NCBI GenBank assembly: GCA_036164085.1
Contig: JAYZJV010000040.1
Coordinates: 1 to 21,109 of the forward strand
Length of the DNA stretch: 21,109 nt
From: TMED-70 sp036164085
GTDB taxonomy: Bacteria; Chloroflexota; Dehalococcoidia; Lucifugimonadales; Lucifugimonadaceae
Direction of reading: 5' to 3'
Below are positions 15,192 through 21,109 of the stretch, in pieces. Position numbers and translations under genes: made by a program. Position 1 is the stretch's first letter. Each line of letters begins with the position of its first letter. The notes under the pieces are model-generated. The model saw only the letters and a list, made by a program, of their open reading frames with translations, was not told where the DNA came from and made no database searches.

Positions 15192-15934
15192 TTTGTAGTT
15201 ATTTCTGAATAACTCAGGTTTAATTTTTCTCCATCTGAATTATAAACTTTTAAAGTTCCATCACCATTTAGAGAAATTAGCTTGTAGATGTTGGTAGAAT
15301 TTTTACATCTAGTATAATTAGTCCTAAATTTCATCTCTTCTCCTAGTCCATAAAGTTTTTTAGAAATTTTTTCTAAATCAATATCTTCAAGTAGTAATTT
15401 TTCATAAAGAATATTAAAGTTTTTTAGAAATTTTTTCACAATTTCTAACACATTAGTTTCTTTATTGACAATTTCTTTTAAACTAGTTGCAGGATAAATG
15501 AATTTTTTTGAATCCTTATGACTAGAGTTTATATTTATACCTACCCCAACTATAGTTTTACTCAATTTCCCTTTTATAAAGTTTTCAATTAAAACACCTG
15601 AAATTTTTTTACCCTCTATCAATACATCATTAGGCCATTTTATATTTATTTTCCTTTTAGTTTGACTTTCGAGTGTGATTAAAATTGAGTAAGCGGTAAT
15701 TATGGGAAGAAGATTAACTTTAGAAGCATTAGCATCTAAAATAATTGAAAATAAAGCATCATTTCCATTTGAAAACCATTCTCTATTGTTACTTCCTCTT
15801 CCCATGCTTTGATATCTACTCATTATCACAGTCCCTTCTTCAACTCCTCTTTGAATCATTTCTTTTGAAGTATCCATAGTAGAAGAAAGTTCATCAAATA
15901 TGTAAATTTTTTCTCCAATAATTTTTTTTTTCAT
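15188..15934 (-). CDS. birA: Biotin--[acetyl-CoA-carboxylase] ligase, no repressor domain
   Basis: Attaches biotin to carrier proteins such as the acetyl-CoA carboxylase subunit through a biotinyl-AMP intermediate. The 248 residues contain FDELSSTMDTS (13-23), KWPNDV (99-104), KKISGVLIE (109-117), and VGVGININ, all typical of the catalytic core, and a C-terminal SH3-like domain. There is no N-terminal helix-turn-helix, so it is a class I ligase that should not bind DNA. The adenylate-binding loop reads GRGSNNREW (45-53) instead of GRGRxGRxW. The position equal to E. coli Arg118 is Ser. The ATG at 15934 has no clear Shine-Dalgarno. It converges on yggT and is divergent from the FIST gene across 148 bp. 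Confidence 0.92.
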   Translation of the reverse strand: MKKKIIGEKIYIFDELSSTMDTSKEMIQRGVEEGTVIMSRYQSMGRGSNNREWFSNGNDALFSIILDANASKVNLLPIITAYSILITLESQTKRKINIKWPNDVLIEGKKISGVLIENFIKGKLSKTIVGVGININSSHKDSKKFIYPATSLKEIVNKETNVLEIVKKFLKNFNILYEKLLLEDIDLEKISKKLYGLGEEMKFRTNYTRCKNSTNIYKLISLNGDGTLKVYNSDGEKLNLSYSEITTN

Positions 15935-16030
15935 AAAATAATGATAATAGATTTACTACTTAAACCCTGTATTAAATTACAAAGGCTTTGATTTTAGTAA
16001 TAATGTACTATTTATATATGTTTGGTCTAT

Positions 16031-16055
16031 AAGTATTTTATTACTAAAAATACTT
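16031..16055. repeat. Perfect 9-bp inverted repeat in birA/FIST intergenic region
   Basis: AAGTATTTT (16031-16039) and AAAATACTT (16047-16055) are exact reverse complements around a 7-base spacer, 27 bp before the FIST start. No T-run or GC stem suggests a terminator, so an operator for the FIST gene or for both divergent genes is the simplest reading. The rest of the 148-bp gap shows AAAGG at 16073-16077, a good ribosome site for the FIST gene. Confidence 0.45.
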
Positions 16056-16082
16056 TCTAATCACATTTACGAAAGGTAATTT

Positions 16083-17267
16083 ATGTATTGGTATTCAGCA
16101 GTTTCTAACTCACCTTCATTAGAACTTGCAATAGAAGATGTTACAAAGGAAATATTAAAACAGCTTAATGGAAAAAGTCCAGATTTAGGCTTCGTTTTTG
16201 TTTCCTCACATCATTCCTCAGAGTATGAAAAAATTACAAAGAAGATCAAATCTAAAATTTCATTCAAAAGTATACTTGGTTGTTCTGCATCAGGAGTAAT
16301 TGGAGAAGGTAAAGAATTTGAATATTTACCTGGGATTTCTTTATCTGTAGGAATTTTACCAAACGTTAATTTTACTCCTTTTCATTTTACTCAAAATGAG
16401 CTCCCTAATCCTGATCAGTCTCCTGAAGCTTGGCATGAAATTATAGATACTGCAACAGAAAATCCTAAAGCTATTGTTTTATTTCCGGATCCATTCTCTG
16501 TACGAACAGAATATATTTTAGATGGTTTAGATTTCGCATATCCAAATACTAAGATAATTGGAGCTTTGGCATCCGGTGGAAGTAAACCTGGGCAAAACGG
16601 TCTTTTTATAGACAATAAAACCTATTTTAACGGATGTGCTGGAGTAATAATTTCTGGCGAATTTGAATTAGATGTACTTGTTGCACAAAGTTGTAGACCA
16701 ATTGGTGAACCAATGATTGTGACTAGATCAAACAATAATGTTATAAATGAACTGGACAATGATTTGCCTATCGTTGCTATAAAAAAACTATACGATGATT
16801 TACCTGAAGACCAAAAGTATATTATGAATAATGCTCTTCAAATAGGTATATTAATGGATCGACTAGGATATATGGACGATGAAATTACTTATATGATCAG
16901 AAATATATCTTCAATAGATAAAGAAACAGGATCTATTACTATCGGGGAATCTATTACAGAAGGACAAATAGTTCAATTTCATTTGAGGGACCCTGGAGCT
17001 GCACAAGAAGAACTGAAAAAGATGTTGTCAGAATATGAAAATAAAAATGGTGAAATAATAAAATCTACCCTTATGTTTTCTAGTGTAGGACGAGGAAAAT
17101 ATTTGCTAGGTGAATCTCATCATGACATAAATCTTTATAAAAACATTATCGATGACAAGTCTCCTATTGCAGGATTCTTTTCTAATGGTGAAATAAGTCC
17201 TATTGGAGATAGAACCTATTTACATGGTTATACTTCTTCTTTCGCTATTTTCAAGGAAAGCAAATAA
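16083..17267 (+). CDS. Stand-alone FIST domain protein (FIST_N + FIST_C)
   Basis: FIST domains are predicted sensory modules that bind small ligands, proposed from gene context to be amino acids; they are usually fused to kinases, cyclases or chemotaxis domains, and here there is none. The 394 residues have a FIST N-terminal part (about 20-220: FVFVSSHHSSEYEKI, ILGCSASGVIGEG, IIGALASGGSK) and a C-terminal part ending in GFFSNGEISPIGDRTYLHGY near residue 375, the most conserved FIST_C segment. No signal peptide or TM helix is seen, so the protein is probably cytoplasmic. ATG at 16083 is five bases after AAAGG. It is a single-gene unit with no neighbouring signalling partner, and ends two bases from the convergent umuC. 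Confidence 0.9.
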   Translation: MYWYSAVSNSPSLELAIEDVTKEILKQLNGKSPDLGFVFVSSHHSSEYEKITKKIKSKISFKSILGCSASGVIGEGKEFEYLPGISLSVGILPNVNFTPFHFTQNELPNPDQSPEAWHEIIDTATENPKAIVLFPDPFSVRTEYILDGLDFAYPNTKIIGALASGGSKPGQNGLFIDNKTYFNGCAGVIISGEFELDVLVAQSCRPIGEPMIVTRSNNNVINELDNDLPIVAIKKLYDDLPEDQKYIMNNALQIGILMDRLGYMDDEITYMIRNISSIDKETGSITIGESITEGQIVQFHLRDPGAAQEELKKMLSEYENKNGEIIKSTLMFSSVGRGKYLLGESHHDINLYKNIIDDKSPIAGFFSNGEISPIGDRTYLHGYTSSFAIFKESK

Positions 17268-17269
17268 AC

Positions 17270-18520
17270 TTAAATACTTATATTAGGTATATCATTCCAA
17301 GAATTCATATAATTTGGAGATAAATTTCTTCTATTAATTTTTGATTTGTCGTATAAATTTTGAGTAGAAAATAACACTTTATTTCTACCAAACTTATCAT
17401 TTAAATAATCTATTTTTTCCATTAAATTTTCGATTTTAGGAGATTGAATTGGTTCTAAATAGGAAGTTTGATACTGATCTTTGAAACTTAATTTGCTAAG
17501 TATAACGCCTGCCTTTTTATAACTTAAACCTTCTCGAAATATTTTATTTAACATTAAATTTGAATACCTGATTATTTCGATGTAATTGTCAGTAGATACA
17601 ATAAAGTTATGCGTCATAACGCCTTTATAATTTTGTCCATTAGTATATTTAAATCTATTGGTTACTATAAATATTTTTAATTCATTAGCCTTTTTATTTT
17701 CATTTCGTAGTTTTTTAGATGCTAAAAAAGCAAAATCACTTATATATTTTTCCATTTTTTCATAATTTTTTATATCTTTTTTAAAAGAACGAGAAACTCT
17801 AATAGTTTTACGAGGTTCAACAATTGAAGAAAGACGATAGCAAGATATCCCTTTCAACTCTTCCCTCGTACGTAGAATATTAATATTAGTTTTATTCAAT
17901 ATCCAATTTCTATTAGTATTTATTAAATTTCCAGCAGTTATTATGCCATTACTAATCATAAACTTAGAATACTTATTACCTAGTCCCCAAACATCTTTAA
18001 TTGGAGTTTCATTTAGAATCTTTTTTGTTTTTATTTTACTGTCAAGAATAAAATAATTTTTAGATATTTTTTTTGCTATAGATCCAGCTATTTTAGACAA
18101 AGTTTTAGTTTCCCCAACACCAACAGACACAGGTATACCTGTAGTATATTTGAGTTTTTTCACTATGTTTTCACTAGTTAAGTTATAGTTTTGAGATTCA
18201 ATTTCCAAAAAAGCTTCATCTATAGAATAAACTTCAACAGAATTAGAAAAACAACTCAATTCTTTCATTATTCTATTGGATATTTCTCCGTATAATTCAA
18301 AGTTTGATGAAAAAACACTAACATTATTTTTTTCAATTAGGTTTCTTACTTTAAATAGTGGTACACCCATTTTTATTCCTAATTTTTTGGCTTCATTGCT
18401 CCTAGAAATAATGCATCCATCATTATTTGACAATACAACGACTGGCGTATAATTTAAATCAGGTCTAAACAATCTTTCACATGAAACATAAAAGTTATTA
18501 CAATCGACTAGAAATATCAT
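17270..18520 (-). CDS. umuC: Y-family DNA polymerase V catalytic subunit UmuC
   Basis: UmuC is the error-prone polymerase that copies damaged DNA as part of Pol V with cleaved UmuD. The 416-residue length is that of UmuC. Catalytic residues are present: D6 in LVDCNNFYVSCERLF, and D101/E102 in YSIDEAFLE, with steric-gate aromatics near residue 10-11. The N-terminal segment SNNDGCIISRSNEAK and the palm/thumb SVGVGETKTLSKIA are typical. The C-terminus (RRNLSPNYMNSWNDIPNI) is the UmuC-type tail, which separates it from DinB/Pol IV. The ATG overlaps the umuD TGA (ATGA), so the pair is coupled. No obvious damage to the frame. Confidence 0.96.
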   Translation of the reverse strand: MIFLVDCNNFYVSCERLFRPDLNYTPVVVLSNNDGCIISRSNEAKKLGIKMGVPLFKVRNLIEKNNVSVFSSNFELYGEISNRIMKELSCFSNSVEVYSIDEAFLEIESQNYNLTSENIVKKLKYTTGIPVSVGVGETKTLSKIAGSIAKKISKNYFILDSKIKTKKILNETPIKDVWGLGNKYSKFMISNGIITAGNLINTNRNWILNKTNINILRTREELKGISCYRLSSIVEPRKTIRVSRSFKKDIKNYEKMEKYISDFAFLASKKLRNENKKANELKIFIVTNRFKYTNGQNYKGVMTHNFIVSTDNYIEIIRYSNLMLNKIFREGLSYKKAGVILSKLSFKDQYQTSYLEPIQSPKIENLMEKIDYLNDKFGRNKVLFSTQNLYDKSKINRRNLSPNYMNSWNDIPNISI

Positions 18521-18915
18521 AAGAATTTTTTAATTGATGCGGTCACCACTCCATAAATATTAAAATCGTTATACTCATTTATAGGAATTAAAGGATAATT
18601 TTTATTTTCGGATATCAAGGCTATTGAATTCTTCGACTTACTTAATTTTTTAACTAAAAAATTTCCATCTAATACACATAAAATAACATTATTGTTTTTA
18701 GGTTTTAAGGATCTATCAACTATAAGCATATCCCCTGAAAAAATCCCGATATCTATCATTGAATCTCCGGAAACTTTTATACAAATAGTAGAATTAGGAT
18801 TTTTGATTAAATGATCTTGTAAATTCAATTGTGATATAAATAGATCCTCTGATGGGGAAGGAAAACCCGCAGAAGCTATAGAATTATAAAAATGAATAGG
18901 ATAACTAAAATACAT
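18517..18915 (-). CDS. umuD: UmuD, self-cleaving Pol V accessory protein
   Basis: A LexA-like serine peptidase that cuts off its own N-terminus when RecA filaments form; the cleaved dimer joins UmuC. The 132 residues align through the whole protein with UmuD: ASAGFPSPSED with the cleavage site at A16-G17 (Cys-Gly in E. coli), nucleophile Ser52 in KVSGDSMID, and Lys89 in DGNFLVKKL. It has no DNA-binding domain, so it is not LexA. It has its own promoter immediately upstream and translational coupling to umuC. Confidence 0.95.
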   Translation of the reverse strand: MYFSYPIHFYNSIASAGFPSPSEDLFISQLNLQDHLIKNPNSTICIKVSGDSMIDIGIFSGDMLIVDRSLKPKNNNVILCVLDGNFLVKKLSKSKNSIALISENKNYPLIPINEYNDFNIYGVVTASIKKFL

Positions 18916-18924
18916 GGGAATGAT

Positions 18925-18953
18925 ATCTTAGTTATATCGTTAGTTTATGTCAA
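18925..18953 (-). promoter_or_regulatory. umuDC promoter with short untranslated leader and direct repeats
   Basis: On the minus strand TTGACA (18948-18953) is followed after exactly 17 bp by TAAGAT (18925-18930). Only nine bases separate the -10 from the umuD ATG, so the message should have almost no leader. The spacer and -10 contain two near-identical units, AACTAACGATAT and AACTAAGATAT, and a GATAT..ATATC inverted pair, a plausible repressor site. It does not match the E. coli (CTGT-N8-ACAG) or Gram-positive LexA box. The -35 overlaps the stop of the upstream nucleotidyltransferase gene. Confidence 0.6.
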
Positions 18954-19561
18954 TTATTGTGTCGTCTTTCTTCAGTTGAAGAAATATCCGCTCTAAAATT
19001 TTTTTCTTCAATAATTTGAAATAAATCTCTATATTTTATATTTATATTTTTAAGGTTTAGATTATCAAATTTAGGACCTGTAACATCTGTTCTCCCTGCA
19101 ACAATAAATTTACATTCTTTTTTCTTTATCACAGCAAAAAGGTGATCCAAAGATTCATTTATGTCAAGATAAGACTCATCCAATATTCTTAATGCTGTAT
19201 CATATCCAACAATAAAATAGGAGTTTGGGAATAAAATTGCTTTGTCTAAAAACTTGCTACTTTTTGTTACTATGATTTTTTCTTCGTTTTGAAATTTCTC
19301 TAGTCTACTAACTAAATCTTTATTATCTATATTAGGTTTATCGACATTAGAAATTGAAATTTCATAAAATTTATTTTTATTGAAATTATCAGAACAATAA
19401 TTAAGTAATTTAATATGACCATAATGTATGGGATTAAATGAACCAGATAATATAACTGAATTATTTATTTGTTCATTATAAACACTAAGGCTTGAATCAG
19501 TTATAAAATAATCTATTTCCCCATCATTTAATGATTTAATGTGATTCGTAAAATTTTTCAT
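18950..19561 (-). CDS. Nucleotidylyltransferase of the NMNAT/NadD superfamily
   Basis: The protein carries the adenylyl/cytidylyltransferase signature SGSFNPIHYGHIKLL (39-53, with the HxGH nucleotide-binding motif, here HYGH) and an ISSTEER (193-199), the variant of the ISSTxIR motif that binds the triphosphate. The middle YFIVGYDTALRIL (about 113-125) resembles the substrate-side segment of NMN/NaMN adenylyltransferases. So the expected reaction joins AMP to NMN or NaMN, but the substrate is inferred. It is 203 residues with a ~35-residue N-terminal stretch before the domain that has no known role. It overlaps the upstream CinA-like gene by 26 bp in a +1 frame relation. The true start could be later. 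Confidence 0.75.
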   Translation of the reverse strand: MKNFTNHIKSLNDGEIDYFITDSSLSVYNEQINNSVILSGSFNPIHYGHIKLLNYCSDNFNKNKFYEISISNVDKPNIDNKDLVSRLEKFQNEEKIIVTKSSKFLDKAILFPNSYFIVGYDTALRILDESYLDINESLDHLFAVIKKKECKFIVAGRTDVTGPKFDNLNLKNINIKYRDLFQIIEEKNFRADISSTEERRHNN

Positions 19562-20084
19562 TCTCTAATAAATCCAGCTGAATATTATTATTAATTCCAT
19601 GCACATTTGCCACACAATTAATTATTTGCTTACTAATAATTATATCTTCAGATATTCTATCTCTATTATGTTTATCAAAATATAGAGAAAAAACAGACAA
19701 AGAGTCAACTGTCTTAATAGCTATATGTGCTCTGTCTTCTCCTTTACGATCTCGATTGGTACTGATGGCACCAGTGCAGCCTAATCCAAATAATTTAATA
19801 TTATTATCAGATTTACCCAAAAATTCTTTACTTTTTTCATAAGCTACTTCAGACATATTTATTGCCTCATTCTCACTCACATGATGAATTAATTTTTTCC
19901 CTAAATATTCCTGTAAAGAATTCTTAGAATATGGGACATAAGAGGTAAGGACAGTATTTGAAGTGCCTGAAACATTGAATAACCATGATAAAGAGTTTAT
20001 TCCGCATCCTGTTATGACTATAGAGCCTTTAATATCATCTATAGAATGAATTTTTTGTATAAGTTCTTCTATTTCTTTATTCAT
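19536..20084 (-). CDS. CinA C-terminal/PncC-like protein, divergent subfamily
   Basis: The fold-type segments of the CinA C-terminal (NMN amidohydrolase, PncC) family are recognisable: PGA-like SGTSNTVLTSYVPYSKNSL (39-57) and FGLGCTGAISTNRDRKGEDR (99-118). However, the usual TAESCTGG nucleophile motif is replaced by ITGCGINSLSWL (24-35), so NMN deamidation cannot be assumed. This looks like a separate subfamily, and proteins combining such a domain with a nucleotidylyltransferase are known to me; here the two are separate overlapping genes. It is 182 residues and is the first gene of the minus-strand group that continues into umuDC, divergent from pgsA. TATATT lies seven bases before the ATG. 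Confidence 0.75.
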   Translation of the reverse strand: MNKEIEELIQKIHSIDDIKGSIVITGCGINSLSWLFNVSGTSNTVLTSYVPYSKNSLQEYLGKKLIHHVSENEAINMSEVAYEKSKEFLGKSDNNIKLFGLGCTGAISTNRDRKGEDRAHIAIKTVDSLSVFSLYFDKHNRDRISEDIIISKQIINCVANVHGINNNIQLDLLENEKFYESH

Positions 20085-20112
20085 ATAATTAAATATAAAG
20101 TTTGATCTTTCA

Positions 20113-20126
20113 AAATAATATTATTT
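20113..20126. repeat. 14-bp palindrome in CinA-like/pgsA intergenic region
   Basis: AAATAATATTATTT is a perfect palindrome near the CinA-like side of the 168-bp divergent gap (20085-20252). It could be an operator shared by the divergent genes, but A/T-only palindromes are common in DNA this AT-rich. Nothing else stands out in the gap; pgsA has no strong ribosome site close to its ATG. Confidence 0.2.
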
Positions 20127-20252
20127 CATTTGGGAGTACAAAACTTGATTTTAGAGTCAATTATTTAAAATTTATTCATAATAATAAGTTAATATATACT
20201 TACTCTACTAAATCTAAATTTTAATAATACTAAGGAATAAATTCTAAAAGAA

Positions 20253-20801
20253 ATGAAAAATCTCCCTACTTTTATAACAATCTCAAGGCTTTTTTTTGCC
20301 GTTGGTGTGTCTTATTTGATTTTTTTTACATCTAATTTTATGGTGATTCTATGCACTATTCTTTTTATCTTAGGATCATTAAGTGATGCATTAGATGGTG
20401 CGTTTGCAAGAAAAAAATCATATGAGTCTAAATTCGGTGCATTTTTAGATCCTATTGCGGATAAGATTTTTGTTTTCTTGGTTTTGATTTCATTGGTTTA
20501 CAATAGAGATTCGTTACTACTATTCATAATAACAATATCTATAATTTCTAGAGAGATTATAGTGATGTCTTTAAGAGAATGGATGGCAACTCTTGGAACA
20601 AATAAACTATTGGAAGTGTCTTCATTAGGAAAATGGAAAACAATAATTCAAATGATTGGAATTAGCTTAGTTATTAGCTCTCCTATAATACAACTTAGTT
20701 ATTATTATGAAACAACTATGACAATTCTAATTGTAGGAACAATATTAGGTTTTTATTCAGCATTCAAATATATTAAGCAGTCTCTAATTTATATAAAATG
20801 A
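20253..20801 (+). CDS. pgsA: CDP-diacylglycerol--glycerol-3-phosphate 3-phosphatidyltransferase
   Basis: Makes phosphatidylglycerol phosphate in the cytoplasmic membrane. The full CDP-alcohol phosphatidyltransferase motif is present with correct spacing: D45xxD48G49xxA52R53 x8 G62xxxD66xxxD70. The protein starts LPTFITISRLFF, typical of PgsA, has about five or six TM helices in 182 residues, and shows SREIIVMSLREWMA (98-111) and LGKWKTIIQMIG, which favour PgsA over cardiolipin or phosphatidylserine synthase. Its stop overlaps the start of the next gene (ATGA). In many bacteria pgsA neighbours a cinA gene; here a CinA-like gene is divergent to it. Confidence 0.93.
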   Translation: MKNLPTFITISRLFFAVGVSYLIFFTSNFMVILCTILFILGSLSDALDGAFARKKSYESKFGAFLDPIADKIFVFLVLISLVYNRDSLLLFIITISIISREIIVMSLREWMATLGTNKLLEVSSLGKWKTIIQMIGISLVISSPIIQLSYYYETTMTILIVGTILGFYSAFKYIKQSLIYIK

Positions 20802-21109
20802 ATCAATTCACCGAATCACATTTGAAGGCTTGGAAAAAAGATTATCTAAACTTAATTAATAATAAAAGATTTAAATTGAATGATGACAATGTATGGATGC
20901 TTGGAAAGACAAATGGTGTAATATGCTTTTTCATAGATCAAGAAATAGCATATATTTGTTATTCAAAATCAATATATCAAACACTTAAAGACATATTAAA
21001 TACAAAAAGGAATAATGAATTAGTAAAACTAATTATGATTCATGATTTAGGTATGTCTGAGAAAAAAATAAATAAAAAAATGTCTTTATCAATAACTAAT
21101 AAAATAAAG
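20798..21109 (+). CDS. Unknown protein, 3'-truncated by window edge
   Basis: The ATG overlaps the pgsA TGA and the frame stays open for all 104 remaining codons, so it is probably a coupled real gene that continues outside the window. The product begins MNQFTESHLKAWKKDYLNL and is lysine- and asparagine-rich, with no signal peptide or TM helix. The segment GVICFFIDQEIAYICYSKSI (40-59), followed by a helix and a basic stretch, loosely recalls the layout of a GIY-YIG nuclease core (GVY...YIGKS), but the key Tyr, Gly and Arg are not conserved, so I do not assign that function. Confidence 0.7.
   Translation, partial: MNQFTESHLKAWKKDYLNLINNKRFKLNDDNVWMLGKTNGVICFFIDQEIAYICYSKSIYQTLKDILNTKRNNELVKLIMIHDLGMSEKKINKKMSLSITNKIK

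Noticed and set aside
18517..18915. UmuD frame as LexA repressor
   Set aside because: There is no winged-helix DNA-binding domain before the cleavage site, and it is coupled to umuC.
20113..20126. A/T palindrome as a strong operator
   Set aside because: It contains only A and T in AT-rich DNA; kept only as a low-confidence repeat.
1..21109. CRISPR arrays, insertion sequences, phage genes, tRNA or rRNA genes
   Set aside because: No regularly spaced repeats, transposase frames or cloverleaf/rRNA sequence were seen; all spacers are under about 170 bp.

Overview
This is an AT-rich bacterial chromosome segment (roughly 30% G+C by eye, not computed). It is dense with housekeeping genes and no spacer between genes exceeds about 170 bp. 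I see no tRNA, rRNA, insertion sequence, phage gene, CRISPR array or toxin-antitoxin pair. The gene set and compact layout suggest a streamlined, possibly marine or uncultured lineage. Chloroflexota of the Dehalococcoidia/SAR202 type is my best guess. The reasons are the rsmH-ftsA-ftsZ-nrdR-nrdJ order, a division cluster without any mur, mraY, ftsI or ftsL gene, an RsmH with a CxC...CxC insertion, and an FtsZ tail of DIPPFLRK type. This placement is inferred from memory of gene order, not from a tree.

Layout. (1) 1-1433, +: 3' part of selB, cut by the window edge. (2) 6548-1435, -: a tight operon mog-trmD-rplS-def-secD-secF, covering cofactor synthesis, tRNA and ribosome maturation, N-terminal protein processing and membrane export. 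Its likely promoter has a TATAAT six bases before the ATG. (3) 6675-15191, +: rsmH-ftsA-ftsZ, then a regulated gap with two NrdR-box-like palindromes, then nrdR (interrupted by an in-frame TAA), nrdJ, pdxA, proC and a yggT-family gene. (4) 15188-15934, -: biotin-protein ligase. (5) 16083-17267, +: a stand-alone FIST sensor protein. (6) 20084-17270, -: a CinA-like gene and an overlapping nucleotidyltransferase gene (probably nicotinamide nucleotide metabolism), followed by umuD-umuC translesion polymerase genes with their own promoter. (7) 20253-21109, +: pgsA and an ATGA-coupled unknown gene that runs off the window.

How the genes connect. Block 2 joins translation to SecDF export. Block 3 joins cell division (FtsA/FtsZ) with dNTP supply (B12-dependent NrdJ under NrdR) and with vitamin B6/proline-type metabolism. 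The most notable points are the nonsense codon inside an otherwise intact nrdR whose own operator pair is preserved, an acidic six-fold AEEP repeat tail on ribosomal protein L19, a biotin ligase with a changed GRGRxG loop, and the split CinA-like/nucleotidyltransferase pair. I found no clearly new defence or mobile system. The window is mostly ordinary core genome with several local oddities.
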